Under the pieces are notes generated by a model that saw only the letters and a list, made by a program, of their open reading frames with translations, made no database searches and was not told where the DNA came from. A DNA stretch of 64,000 bases from an uncultured Dialister sp. (GTDB lineage Bacteria > Bacillota > Negativicutes > Veillonellales > Dialisteraceae): the NCBI GenBank assembly GCA_900314595.1, contig OMVW01000004.1, positions 1-64,000 on the forward strand. Direction: 5' to 3'. Shown piece by piece: positions 27,034-35,420 of this stretch. Numbering within the stretch: the first letter of the stretch is position 1; every line of letters starts with the position of its first letter. Both the position numbers and the translations under genes were made by a program.

Positions 27034-27816
27034 ATGAAAGGTTTGAAATGGAAGGCAGCTGCCCTTATGGCAGCAGGACTGCTCATGGCAGGAGGAATGG
27101 ATGCCATGGCGGCTCATCTGGAAGATATTGCAGCCCGCGGGACCATCCGCGTAGGCACCACGGGCGATTACCGGCCCATGTCCTATAAAGACAGGGAAAC
27201 GGGTCAGTATGAAGGCTTCGACGTGGAGCTTTCACAGAAACTGGCCGATTCCCTTCATGTACAGGTGGAATTCGTGCCCACCACATGGAAGACACTTTCC
27301 GCCGATACGGCCGCAGGTAAATTCGACCTTGCGCTCTGCGGCATTACCCGCACCTTTGACCGTGAAAGGACACTGACCATGTCCGACGGGTATCTTCTTT
27401 TCGGGAAGACCATTCTCTGCCGCAAAGGTGAGGAAGGGAAATACAAATCCCTGGCAGATCTGAACCGGCCGGAAGTGAAAGTCATGGTCAATCCGGGCGG
27501 AACGAACGAAAAATTCGCCAAAGCCAACCTGCCGAAAGCCACACTCCTCATTCATGAACAGAATGCAGAAATACCGGGCCTCATTGCAGAAGGCAAAGCA
27601 GACGTGATGATTACGGAAACCATGGAAGCCAACCGCTATGTGAAGCTCAATAAAAAACTGGCGGCGCCCCTTGTGGATGAACCTTTCACAAAGAGCCGCT
27701 TCGGTGCCCTGATGGAAAAGGGAGACCAGGATTTCCTGAACTATGTGAACTTCTTCCTGGCAGAAATGGAAACGACCGGTACCATGGAAGAACTGGAAGA
27801 TAAATATATTAAATAA
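27034..27816 (+). CDS. periplasmic cyclohexadienyl dehydratase-like / amino-acid binding protein (PheC-like)
   Basis: A 260-residue exported protein: signal peptide of about 27 residues (K-W-K, hydrophobic stretch, A-M-A), then a type 3 solute-binding fold. Several blocks resemble PheC cyclohexadienyl dehydratase more than transport proteins: G-T-T-G-D-Y-R-P-M-S-Y near residue 47, F-V-P-T-T-W-K-T-L near 87, V-N-P-G-G-T-N-E-K-F near 151, and M-I-T-E-T-M-E-A near 193. PheC converts prephenate or arogenate to phenylpyruvate or phenylalanine. T-box control and neighbouring TrpX-like lipoproteins fit an aromatic amino acid role. An ordinary polar amino acid receptor is the alternative. Confidence 0.7.
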   Translation: MKGLKWKAAALMAAGLLMAGGMDAMAAHLEDIAARGTIRVGTTGDYRPMSYKDRETGQYEGFDVELSQKLADSLHVQVEFVPTTWKTLSADTAAGKFDLALCGITRTFDRERTLTMSDGYLLFGKTILCRKGEEGKYKSLADLNRPEVKVMVNPGGTNEKFAKANLPKATLLIHEQNAEIPGLIAEGKADVMITETMEANRYVKLNKKLAAPLVDEPFTKSRFGALMEKGDQDFLNYVNFFLAEMETTGTMEELEDKYIK

Positions 27817-27836
27817 GGGAAACGGGAGGAACATAT

Positions 27837-28835
27837 ATGAGACAGTGGATGAAAATCGGTATGGCAGCAGCCATCGCGGCGGCAGCGCTCCTTTATGGAG
27901 GCTGCGGCGGAGGAGGACAGGGCGGCAAACAGCAGCTGCCTCCTTCGGATAAACCAATCATCGGCATAGTCCAGATCGTACAGCATGGTTCCCTTGACCA
28001 GGCAAACAAGGGATTCGTGGATGGCCTGAAGCAGAGGGGCTATGATGAAAGCAAAGTTACTTTCGATCAGCAGAATGCCCAGGGCGACCAGTCCAATCTG
28101 AAGACCATCGCATCCAGATTTGCTTCTGAAAAACCGAAGCTCATCTGTGCCATTGCTACGCCTGCAGCCCAGGCGGTAGCCAATGAAATCAAGGATATCC
28201 CGATTGTCGGCACAGCCATCACTGATTACACCACTGCCAAACTGGTGAAGAATGATGAAAAGCCTGGCGGCAATGTCACCGGCGTATCCGACCTGGCCTC
28301 CATCGATGCCCAGATGGATCTGGGAAGGGCCCTTGTACCGGGTGCGAAAAATATCGGCCTCATCTACTGCTCTTCCGAAGTCAATTCCGAAGTGCAGGCC
28401 AATATGATGAAGGATTATTGCAAGAGAAATAATCTGGCAGTGGAAGAAAGGACCGTAAACAGTGTCAATGATATCCAGCAGGTAGCTGAATCCCTGGCAG
28501 GCAAAGTAGATTTCATCTATGTCCCCACCGATAATACACTGGCCTCGGCGATTCCCACCCTTATGAAGATTACCGATGCCCATAAGATACCGGTCATTGT
28601 AGGGGCCGATATTATGGCTAAAGACGGAGCTCTGGCAGCTCTTTCCGTAGATTACTACAAGCTGGGCATACAGACAGGCCAGATGGCGGCGGACATCCTG
28701 GATGGCAAAATCAAGCCGGAAACCGCGCCAATCCAGCACCAGAAAGAATATACCATCATGATCAACAAGAAAGATGCAGAAATTCTGGGAATCAGGATTC
28801 CGGAAGAAATCGCAAAGAAAGCACAGATGGTTTAA
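27837..28835 (+). CDS. TrpX-like ABC transporter substrate-binding lipoprotein, copy 1
   Basis: A 332-residue lipoprotein with lipobox L-L-Y-G-G-C at about residues 18-23, then the two-lobed periplasmic binding fold of the family that includes TrpX (ABC_sub_bind). Family blocks include I-V-Q-H-G-S-L-D, A-I-A-T-P-A-A-Q-A-V-A near residue 104, P-G-G-N-V-T-G-V-S near 142 and Y-V-P-T-D-N-T near 240. In Firmicutes this family is linked to tryptophan or other aromatic uptake. It is 20 bases after the PheC-like gene in the T-box operon. No permease or ATPase follows. Confidence 0.82.
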   Translation: MRQWMKIGMAAAIAAAALLYGGCGGGGQGGKQQLPPSDKPIIGIVQIVQHGSLDQANKGFVDGLKQRGYDESKVTFDQQNAQGDQSNLKTIASRFASEKPKLICAIATPAAQAVANEIKDIPIVGTAITDYTTAKLVKNDEKPGGNVTGVSDLASIDAQMDLGRALVPGAKNIGLIYCSSEVNSEVQANMMKDYCKRNNLAVEERTVNSVNDIQQVAESLAGKVDFIYVPTDNTLASAIPTLMKITDAHKIPVIVGADIMAKDGALAALSVDYYKLGIQTGQMAADILDGKIKPETAPIQHQKEYTIMINKKDAEILGIRIPEEIAKKAQMV

Positions 28836-28978
28836 GTAAGAAATATTTCGTTTCCGGATACCGGTGAACGAAAAAGGGGAAACGGACCCCGGATTAAGTC
28901 TATTTCCCAAACCGGCAGATAAAATGGAAGGTAAGCAGGCCGGAATTAAAAATGGGATGGTAGGATAGGAGAATATTT

Positions 28979-29974
28979 ATGAAGAAATGGATGAAACTTG
29001 GAATGGCGGCTGTGCTTGCGGCATCAGCCCTGATTTACGGAGGCTGCGGCAGTGATAAAGGGGCAGGATCCTCCGCCGCATCTTCAGGAAAACCAATCGT
29101 AGCCGTAGTACAGCTCGTGGAACACGGTTCCCTGGATCTTGCCAATAAGGGATTCATGGAAGGCATGAAAGAAAGAGGCTATACAGAGGATAAAGTCCAC
29201 TTCGATCAGCAGAACGCACAGGGGGATCAGGCCAATCTGAAATCCATTGCTTCCCGTTTTGCTTCGGAGAAACCGAAACTTGTCTGTGCCATCACTACAC
29301 CGGCAGCCCAGACCATGGCCAATGAAATCAGGGACATCCCCATCGTGGGCACCTGCATCACCGACTACGTTACAGCGAAGCTGGTCAAGACAAATGATGC
29401 TCCCGGCGGTAATGTCACCGGCGTCTCCAACCTGACGCCTATCGAACCCCAGATGAAGCTGGCTCTTTCACTGGCACCGAATACAAAGAAAGTGGGTCTG
29501 ATCTACACGGCCAGTGAAGTCAATTCCGAGGTTCAGGCCAATATGCTCAGGGATTACTGCAAAACCCATGATCTGACTGTGGAAGAAAGGACCATTCACA
29601 ATGTCAATGACATTCAGCAGGTGGCAGAATCCCTCATCGGAAAAGTAGACATCATCTATGTCCCCACAGACAATACGGTGGCTTCCGCCATGGCAAACCT
29701 CGTGAAGATTACGGATCCACATAAGATTCCTGTCTTTGCAGGCGCTGAAATCATGGCCAAAGACGGGGCTCTGGCTTCCCTCTCCGTGGACTATTACAAA
29801 CTTGGCATCCAGACCGGCCACATGGCTGCCGATATCCTGGACGGCAAGAGTAAACCGGAAACGAGGGCTATTGAGCACCAGAAAGAATTCCCCATCGTGA
29901 TCAACAAGAAAACTGCTGAAACCCTGGGAATCACGATTCCGGAAGAAATAGCGAAGAAAGCGCAGATGGTGTGA
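28979..29974 (+). CDS. TrpX-like ABC transporter substrate-binding lipoprotein, copy 2
   Basis: A 331-residue paralogue of the preceding gene, clearly over half identical by eye, with lipobox L-I-Y-G-G-C and the same P-G-G-N-V-T-G-V-S and Y-V-P-T-D-N-T blocks. Differences cluster in the linker after the lipobox and in surface loops, so the pair may differ in ligand preference. It follows by 143 bases, a gap with no obvious terminator, so it is probably in the same T-box operon. A terminator follows at 30047-30077. The transporter's permease and ATPase must be encoded elsewhere. Confidence 0.82.
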   Translation: MKKWMKLGMAAVLAASALIYGGCGSDKGAGSSAASSGKPIVAVVQLVEHGSLDLANKGFMEGMKERGYTEDKVHFDQQNAQGDQANLKSIASRFASEKPKLVCAITTPAAQTMANEIRDIPIVGTCITDYVTAKLVKTNDAPGGNVTGVSNLTPIEPQMKLALSLAPNTKKVGLIYTASEVNSEVQANMLRDYCKTHDLTVEERTIHNVNDIQQVAESLIGKVDIIYVPTDNTVASAMANLVKITDPHKIPVFAGAEIMAKDGALASLSVDYYKLGIQTGHMAADILDGKSKPETRAIEHQKEFPIVINKKTAETLGITIPEEIAKKAQMV

Positions 29975-30046
29975 GCAGGAGTCAACCTGGAAGACCAGGC
30001 TGCGCAGACATAGAGAGGAATATCTCGTGATTCGTCTTTCCTGAAC

Positions 30047-30077
30047 ATGGCGCCTGTTTGCAGGCGCCATTTCTATT
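30047..30077 (+). terminator. terminator after the TrpX-like pair
   Basis: ATGGCGCCTG pairs perfectly with CAGGCGCCAT around a TTTG loop, followed by TTTCTATTT. Confidence 0.8.
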
Positions 30078-30254
30078 TACCGGTAAATCGTAAAAATTAC
30101 TGATTCAAATCAGGAATTTTCTTCATCAAAAATTCAAACAAAATCAACAAATTTACTGGAATGTCAATATCCCGATGATGTATAATACTTAACAGGTATA
30201 TCCCAAATTATCGTCATGAGGAATATACGAAAAACAGATAAAGAAGGCGGGGCT

Positions 30255-30941
30255 ATGTCAGAGATAGAGACAAGGTTAGCCCGGGTCAGGGACCGGATCC
30301 GGTCCGCGGAAAAGCGGTCTCCCTATGGTCAGGAAGTACAGCTGGTGGCAGTGACGAAATTCCATCCTCTTCAGGATATGGAAGAAGCCATCCGTCTCGG
30401 CGTGACACAGGTGGGAGAAAACCGGGTTCAGGAAATGGAAGAAAAACATAAAGTCCTCACGCTTCCTGTCGTCTGGAACCTGCAGGGGCATTTGCAGAAG
30501 AACAAAGTGAAAAAAGCGGTAGCCATGGCGGATCTCATCCAGTCCGTGGATTCCTTGGAAATCATGCAGGAAATCGACCGGCGGGCAGGAGAAATCGGCA
30601 AGGTACAGGAAGTGCTTCTGGAGTTCAATATTTCCGGAGAGGAATCAAAAACCGGACTTGAACCTTCGGCTATGGAAGAAGCTGTCAATAAAGCGAAGGA
30701 ACTTCAGCACATCCGCGTGAAAGGCCTCATGTGCATGGCTCCGGAATATGAGGATGTGGAAAAGACACGGCCCGTATTCAGGGAAGGCCGCCGGCTTTTT
30801 GAAGAACTGAAAGAAAAATTTCCCAAAGGACAGATTTCAATATTATCTATGGGCATGACCCATGATTTTGAAATAGCAATTGAAGAGGGTGCCACCATGG
30901 TGCGCATCGGTACGGCCATATTCGGGCCAAGACAGTATTAG
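30255..30941 (+). CDS. yggS: YggS-family pyridoxal phosphate homeostasis protein
   Basis: A 228-residue PLP-binding alanine-racemase-like barrel protein. The PLP lysine is in L-V-A-V-T-K-F-H near residue 36; G-E-N-R-V-Q-E near 60, L-Q-G-H-L-Q-K-N near 84, and the C-terminal M-G-M-T-H-D-F-E-I-A-I-E-E-G (usually M-G-M-S-x-D-x-x-x-A-I) are conserved. It maintains free PLP and amino-acid balance. An upstream start 39 bases earlier is possible, but AAGGCGG fits this ATG. It heads the yggS-sepF-sepF2-proC cluster, a common Firmicute arrangement near division genes. Confidence 0.92.
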   Translation: MSEIETRLARVRDRIRSAEKRSPYGQEVQLVAVTKFHPLQDMEEAIRLGVTQVGENRVQEMEEKHKVLTLPVVWNLQGHLQKNKVKKAVAMADLIQSVDSLEIMQEIDRRAGEIGKVQEVLLEFNISGEESKTGLEPSAMEEAVNKAKELQHIRVKGLMCMAPEYEDVEKTRPVFREGRRLFEELKEKFPKGQISILSMGMTHDFEIAIEEGATMVRIGTAIFGPRQY

Positions 30942-30952
30942 GAGGAGAAAGC

Positions 30953-31459
30953 ATGAGCTTACTTGATAAATTTAAGGACCAGTTTGTAGACCGCGATGAT
31001 GATGAAAGAGAAGACGAAGAAGAACTGGATGAGGAAGAAGAAGCCGTTAGCCCGGCAGCACCCGTCCCGCCCCGTCCGGCAGCCGTCAATCCTGCAAGAC
31101 CCGTCGGCCGCAGTGCGGCTCCCCGTCAGGCTGCTAAACCCTACACCATGGTCGTTGTGAATCCGAAGAGCTATGCAGATGCTGAAAAGATCGGTGACCA
31201 TCTGAAAGCCATGCGCCCGGTAGTCATGAATATGGAAAAAACCGATGCTGATGAAGCACAGCGTATCGTCGATTTCGTACAGGGCATCATGTATGCGCTG
31301 GATGGCAGAATTGACCAGATTTCCGAAAGCATTTATCTCTGCGCGCCGAATAATATGAGCGTATCCCGTGAAAATTTTGCAGCTTACTCTGACCAGCAGG
31401 CACCGGCTGCTCCCCAGTGGAACGCTCAGCCTCAGGACTCTGGGGCACCACAGGCTTAA
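30953..31459 (+). CDS. sepF: cell division protein SepF
   Basis: A 168-residue SepF. It has an N-terminal amphipathic membrane-binding helix (M-S-L-L-D-K-F-K-D-Q-F), a very acidic stretch at about residues 13-30, a Pro/Ala linker, then the SepF core (V-V-V-N-P-K-S-Y-A-D-A near 67, V-M-N-M near 88, R-I-V-D-F-V-Q-G near 102). SepF anchors FtsZ filaments to the membrane in place of FtsA/ZipA. GGAGG precedes the ATG. Its stop overlaps the start of a second SepF-like gene. Confidence 0.92.
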   Translation: MSLLDKFKDQFVDRDDDEREDEEELDEEEEAVSPAAPVPPRPAAVNPARPVGRSAAPRQAAKPYTMVVVNPKSYADAEKIGDHLKAMRPVVMNMEKTDADEAQRIVDFVQGIMYALDGRIDQISESIYLCAPNNMSVSRENFAAYSDQQAPAAPQWNAQPQDSGAPQA

Positions 31460-31890
31460 TGTCCTTCCTTTCAAACGGTCTTCAGTGGTTCAAAAACCAG
31501 TTTGAAGATACCGATGAAGAAGCCGGTTATGAGGAAGCAGAGGGAAGCTATGATGAAGATGGCGATGATGTGCCCGCGGCAGGCGCGCTGCCGGCGAGGG
31601 CTATTCGTCCCCAGCAGGTTGTCATCATGGTTCCCGGCTCTTATGGCGATGCCCGCCGTGCCGTAGAGACACTGGAGCAGGGCAAATCCGTCATGGTTGT
31701 ACTCTCAGATAATGTGAATGATGAAGTGGCCAGCCGCTTCGTAGATTTCATGAGCGGAGCCGTCTGCATGTGCCATGGGGATATCACCCTGATCGGTGAT
31801 GATGTGCTCATCTGTGTCCCTGATACGGTTGACCTGCATGAAGACAGACTGGCTTTTGTATCGGGCATTCCTACCTGGAAAGGACCGTAA
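31459..31890 (+). CDS. second SepF-like protein
   Basis: A 143-residue paralogue that starts in the TAATG overlap with sepF. It repeats the layout: amphipathic start (M-S-F-L-S-N-G-L-Q-W-F-K-N-Q-F), acidic stretch, then a SepF-like core (V-V-I-M-V-P-G-S-Y-G-D-A-R-R-A near residue 58, V-M-V-V near 79, S-R-F-V-D-F-M-S-G-A near 92). The core is more divergent than SepF, so it may modify SepF rings rather than replace them. A longer start 42 bases upstream lies inside sepF and lacks an obvious ribosome site. It is translationally coupled to sepF and runs into proC. Confidence 0.8.
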   Translation: MSFLSNGLQWFKNQFEDTDEEAGYEEAEGSYDEDGDDVPAAGALPARAIRPQQVVIMVPGSYGDARRAVETLEQGKSVMVVLSDNVNDEVASRFVDFMSGAVCMCHGDITLIGDDVLICVPDTVDLHEDRLAFVSGIPTWKGP

Positions 31891-31891
31891 T

Positions 31892-32689
31892 ATGAAGAAA
31901 ATACTGCTCATCGGCTGCGGGGCCATGGGAGGCGCCATTCTTTCCGGCTGCCTTGCCAAAGGGCTCTGGAAGAAGGAGGAGGTCTTCCTCAAGGAACACT
32001 CCCTCGAGGCTTCAGAAGAAAAAGCAGCCCGCTACGGGGTCGGCGTATCTGCTGATGGCAGTGTGGCTGCTGAAGCAGATATGGTCATTGTGGCAGTAAA
32101 GCCGAATGTAGTACCGTCTGTACTGGAAGAAATTTCCAGATATAAACCTCGTCGCGTACTTTCCATTGCAGCAGCCGTGACTCTGGAAACACTGGAAAAA
32201 AGTCTTCCCAAAGGAACGGAAGTAATCCGCTGCATGCCAAACACCCCGGCATCCGTAGGGGAGGGCATGGCTGCCATTGCGAAAGGCACCCTTGCAGGTG
32301 ATGAATTCCTGAAAGATGCAGTCGATATTTTCAATGCACTTGGCAAAGCGGCAGTAGTCACGGAACGGCAGCTCGATGAACTGGGCGCCCTTTCCGGCGC
32401 AGGCCCGGGATATGCCTTCGTTATCATTGATGCCCTTTCTGATGCAGGCGTACTTGTGGGACTGCCCAGGAAACTGGCTATTGAAGCCGCTGCACAGACT
32501 CTGTATGGTGCAGCGAAAATGGTACTGGAAACAGGTAAACATCCAGCCGAACTGCGCGACCAGGTGACAAGCCCGGGCGGCACGACCATTGCCGGTATTT
32601 ATGCCATGGAGAAAGGAGGCCTCCGGGCCGCCCTGATCGATGGAGTGAAAGCCTGCCTCGATAAATCAGACGCTATGGCGAAGAAATAA
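31892..32689 (+). CDS. proC: pyrroline-5-carboxylate reductase
   Basis: A 265-residue NAD(P)H-dependent reductase making proline from pyrroline-5-carboxylate. The Rossmann motif is L-I-G-C-G-A-M-G-G-A near residue 6; V-A-V-K-P near 70, R-C-M-P-N-T-P-A near 111, L-S-G-A-G-P-G-Y near 167 and D-Q-V-T-S-P-G-G-T-T near 222 are all present. The start follows the sepF2 stop by one base. Its presence in the sepF cluster is common in Firmicutes. A hairpin terminator follows at 32735-32776. Confidence 0.94.
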   Translation: MKKILLIGCGAMGGAILSGCLAKGLWKKEEVFLKEHSLEASEEKAARYGVGVSADGSVAAEADMVIVAVKPNVVPSVLEEISRYKPRRVLSIAAAVTLETLEKSLPKGTEVIRCMPNTPASVGEGMAAIAKGTLAGDEFLKDAVDIFNALGKAAVVTERQLDELGALSGAGPGYAFVIIDALSDAGVLVGLPRKLAIEAAAQTLYGAAKMVLETGKHPAELRDQVTSPGGTTIAGIYAMEKGGLRAALIDGVKACLDKSDAMAKK

Positions 32690-32734
32690 AGGAAATAAAA
32701 CCCGGTTTGCGGATTTTATTTTGTGAATAACCGT

Positions 32735-32776
32735 CCGCCGCCCGGAGAGGAATTCCCCAGGCGGCGGCTCGTTTTT
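32735..32776 (+). terminator. terminator after proC
   Basis: CCGCCGCC pairs with GGCGGCGG, followed by a short spacer and TTTTT. Confidence 0.75.
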
Positions 32777-32866
32777 GGAATACTTCCATCAGTGAAGGGA
32801 AGGGCTGCAAAGCCATACGACCTTTACAGGAACAATATATGATCTCATTTCAGGAAAGAGGATGAA

Positions 32867-33658
32867 ATGAAAGATAGAGAAAAAATTCTTAAGTTTTTTG
32901 CGGCCGGCGGTGATGAGGCAAAAGAAATGGCCATCCGCCTGCTGGATCTGGCAGATTCTGTAGAGCGGGGCAGGCCTTTTGCCGTTGGTCCTTTCATGGC
33001 TCCCTACGGAAGGCAGATCGGCCAGACCATCGCGGCGCATATGAAGACCGTCACATCCGCCGGCTTTGGCGGATTTCATGAAGCAGAACGAGTCCGCATT
33101 TCTTTCAAAAGCAATGATTATGAAGGCCCTGTGGATTATGGAGTTTCCCTTCTTTCCGTTACCTGGGACGGCAGGTACCGTCTCATCGGTCACCGGGATG
33201 TGCTGGGAAGCCTGATGGGTCTTGGTATCGACCGGTCTATCCTGGGAGATATCCTCATGCAGGGCTCCGGCTGCCAGGTGATCTGCGATAAAACCATGGC
33301 AGGCTGGCTCATCGATAATTTCCATAAAGTGGCCATGGTACCGGTAGAAGTCAAAGAAATTCCGCTTTCGGAAATACAGCCTCCGAAACAGACTGCTAAA
33401 GAAGTGAGGGCCACTGTGGCATCCCTGCGCCTTGATGCGGTGGGGGCCGCCGGATTTGGCATTTCCCGTTCCAAAATGGCCCAGGCAGTGGATGATGAAA
33501 GGACCGAAGTGAACTGGGTCCCTGCCAAAAGCGCCTCGCAGGCCGTAAAACCGGGGGATATCATCAGCATCAGGGGCCGCGGCCGCATAGAAATCGTGGA
33601 ACAGACCGGTGTGAGCCGGAAAGGCAGGATCGGGCTGCTCATTAATCGATATAAGTAG
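32867..33658 (+). CDS. YlmH-type S4 RNA-binding protein
   Basis: A 263-residue YlmH-family protein: an N-terminal alpha/beta region (L-S-V-T-W-D-G-R-Y-R-L-I-G-H-R-D-V-L-G-S-L-M-type block at about residues 96-118, G-D-I-L near 126) and a C-terminal S4 domain (about 185-255, with L-R-L-D-A-V-G-A-A-G-F-G-I-S-R-S and G-D-I-I-S-I-R-G-R-G). YlmH binds the large ribosomal subunit and rescues stalled peptides in Bacillus. It lies between proC and divIVA, the usual division-cluster position. AGGAAAGAGG precedes the ATG. Confidence 0.88.
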   Translation: MKDREKILKFFAAGGDEAKEMAIRLLDLADSVERGRPFAVGPFMAPYGRQIGQTIAAHMKTVTSAGFGGFHEAERVRISFKSNDYEGPVDYGVSLLSVTWDGRYRLIGHRDVLGSLMGLGIDRSILGDILMQGSGCQVICDKTMAGWLIDNFHKVAMVPVEVKEIPLSEIQPPKQTAKEVRATVASLRLDAVGAAGFGISRSKMAQAVDDERTEVNWVPAKSASQAVKPGDIISIRGRGRIEIVEQTGVSRKGRIGLLINRYK

Positions 33659-33833
33659 CAGTTAGTTTTCAGATCGGCTCATCGCTGATGGCTGATAGCT
33701 AATGGCTAACCACTCTCAGTGCGTATTTGAGATGAAAATTCTGCCTCCCGCCTGAGCTGAATGCAACTGATAACTTCTCACCTATAGTAACCGTATTTTA
33801 TGGAATTCAAGTTGTTATAAAAAGGAGAAACAC

Positions 33834-34454
33834 ATGATTACACCGATGGATATTCACAATAAGACGTTTTCCCGCCAGCTCCGCGGCTATTCCCAGGAGG
33901 AAGTCAATGCATTCCTCGAAGAACTGGCTTCGGACTATGAGAAAATTTATCGTGAACACCGTGAAATGGAAGAGGAAATGGATGGTATCCGTACAAAGCT
34001 TCGGAATTATGAGAAAATGGAATCCACCATGTCCAATACCCTGATCATGGCCCAGGAGACGGCAGACAATCTGAAAAAGATTGCGCACAAAGAAGCGGAT
34101 CTGTCCATCAAGGAAGCCCAGAGCGAAGCCCATAAAATCGTGGCTGATGCAGAAGCGGCCCGCCGGAAAATGAATGAAGACCTTCTGAAGGCAGAAGGGG
34201 ATATGAACCTTTATATTGCCAAACTCCTGTCCAACTGCAAATCGGCTCTTGCCATGATTGAAGCGGCCAAGGCAGTACAGGCGCCGCAGCCCGTGGAAGA
34301 CGGGATGAAACCGGCTTCTGAACAGGCTTCTCCTCTCCAGGCTCCCGGTGAAACGACTTCTGCCGAAGAAGCAACCGAGGAAGATCCTTATTCCGGCAAC
34401 CTTTTTGATCAGGCGAGAGAGACCGTGGCTTCCTCGGAAGAACCGAAGGATTGA
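33834..34454 (+). CDS. divIVA: DivIVA domain protein
   Basis: A 206-residue coiled-coil protein. The N-terminal lipid-binding domain is I-T-P-M-D-I-H-N-K-T-F-S with R-G-Y-S-Q-E-E-V-N-A-F-L near residue 18. A long charged coiled coil spans about 30-125, and a disordered Pro/Glu-rich tail follows. DivIVA binds curved membranes at poles and septa. AAAGGAG precedes the ATG. A gap with low-complexity GCTAATGG-type repeats separates it from ylmH. Its stop is two bases before the speE start. Confidence 0.92.
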   Translation: MITPMDIHNKTFSRQLRGYSQEEVNAFLEELASDYEKIYREHREMEEEMDGIRTKLRNYEKMESTMSNTLIMAQETADNLKKIAHKEADLSIKEAQSEAHKIVADAEAARRKMNEDLLKAEGDMNLYIAKLLSNCKSALAMIEAAKAVQAPQPVEDGMKPASEQASPLQAPGETTSAEEATEEDPYSGNLFDQARETVASSEEPKD

Positions 34455-34456
34455 GT

Positions 34457-35311
34457 ATGGATAACGCATACGTAACGGAGTGGGCCAATGAAAACCTGGG
34501 GCTCACCCTGAAAATCACGAAGATGCTTCATGAAGAAAAGACGCCTTTCCAGCATATCCAGATTGCGGATACCCTTCAGTATGGCCGTATCCTTATCCTG
34601 GACGGTGTATTCCAGACGTCCGTCAAGGATGAGTGGACCTATCATGAGATGATTTCCCACGTGCCCCTCATGCTTCATCCCCATCCGGAGAGGGTGCTCA
34701 TCATCGGAGGCGGAGACGGCGGGGTAGCACGGGAAGTATGCCGCCACGAGTGCGTCAAACAGGTAGACCTCTGTGACATCGACGGAAGGGTCATCGAACT
34801 TTCAAAGAAATATTTCCCTACTATTTCCAAAGTGCTGAATGACCCGCCGGCAAAGCTCCACATCCATGTGGGGGACGGAATTGCTTTTGCGAAAGCGGTG
34901 AAAGATTTTTACGATATCATCATCATCGACTGCTCTGATCCCATCGGTCCGGGAGAAGGCCTCTTCACCCGGGATTTCTACAGGAGCGCTTTCGATGCCC
35001 TGAGGGAAGACGGACTCATCGTACAGCAGACCGAATCTCCCATCGTGCAGCAGCATATCGTTCATGATGTGTACGAAGCCATGGGCGATGTATTTCCCAT
35101 TGTGCGCATGTATTACTCCCATGTACCCATCTACCCGGCATGCCTGCACTCTTTCATGATGGCATCCAAGAAATATGATCCCCTTACGACGGAACCCAGG
35201 AAAGACGTGCCTGCCCCCATGAAGTACTATAACGAAGGAATCCAGAAAAGCTGCTTTATCCTTCCGAACTTCATCAGGAATCTCCTGTTTAAAGGTACAA
35301 TCAGTTTTTAG
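34457..35311 (+). CDS. speE: spermidine synthase (polyamine aminopropyltransferase)
   Basis: A 284-residue aminopropyltransferase that transfers aminopropyl from decarboxylated SAM to putrescine. It has the full set of family blocks: L-D-G-V-F-Q-T-S-V-K-D-E near residue 52, I-I-G-G-G-D-G-G-V-A-R-E near 83, V-D-L-C-D-I-D near 103, I-I-I-D-C-S-D-P near 158, and a conserved Y-Y-S-H-V-P near 221. A TTG two codons upstream is less likely. Two terminators follow. Polyamines are also outer-membrane constituents in Negativicutes, a possible reason for clustering with divIVA (inference). Confidence 0.93.
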   Translation: MDNAYVTEWANENLGLTLKITKMLHEEKTPFQHIQIADTLQYGRILILDGVFQTSVKDEWTYHEMISHVPLMLHPHPERVLIIGGGDGGVAREVCRHECVKQVDLCDIDGRVIELSKKYFPTISKVLNDPPAKLHIHVGDGIAFAKAVKDFYDIIIIDCSDPIGPGEGLFTRDFYRSAFDALREDGLIVQQTESPIVQQHIVHDVYEAMGDVFPIVRMYYSHVPIYPACLHSFMMASKKYDPLTTEPRKDVPAPMKYYNEGIQKSCFILPNFIRNLLFKGTISF

Positions 35312-35319
35312 AAATAAAA

Positions 35320-35365
35320 AAATGCTGTGCAGACGATACCCTGTCCATGCACAGCATTTATTTAT
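35320..35365 (+). terminator. terminator after speE
   Basis: AAATGCTGTGCA pairs perfectly with TGCACAGCATTT, followed by a T-rich stretch. Confidence 0.85.
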
Positions 35366-35372
35366 TATTTAT

Positions 35373-35405
35373 AAAAGGCCGCATGAAAAGATGCAGCCTT
35401 TTTTT
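35373..35405. terminator. terminator between convergent speE and TetR genes
   Basis: AAAAGGC-GCAT pairs with ATGC-GCCTTTT, followed by a run of seven Ts on the plus strand. It lies just past the 3' end of the leftward TetR gene. Confidence 0.7.
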
Positions 35406-35420
35406 ATTGATTCGAAGAGT

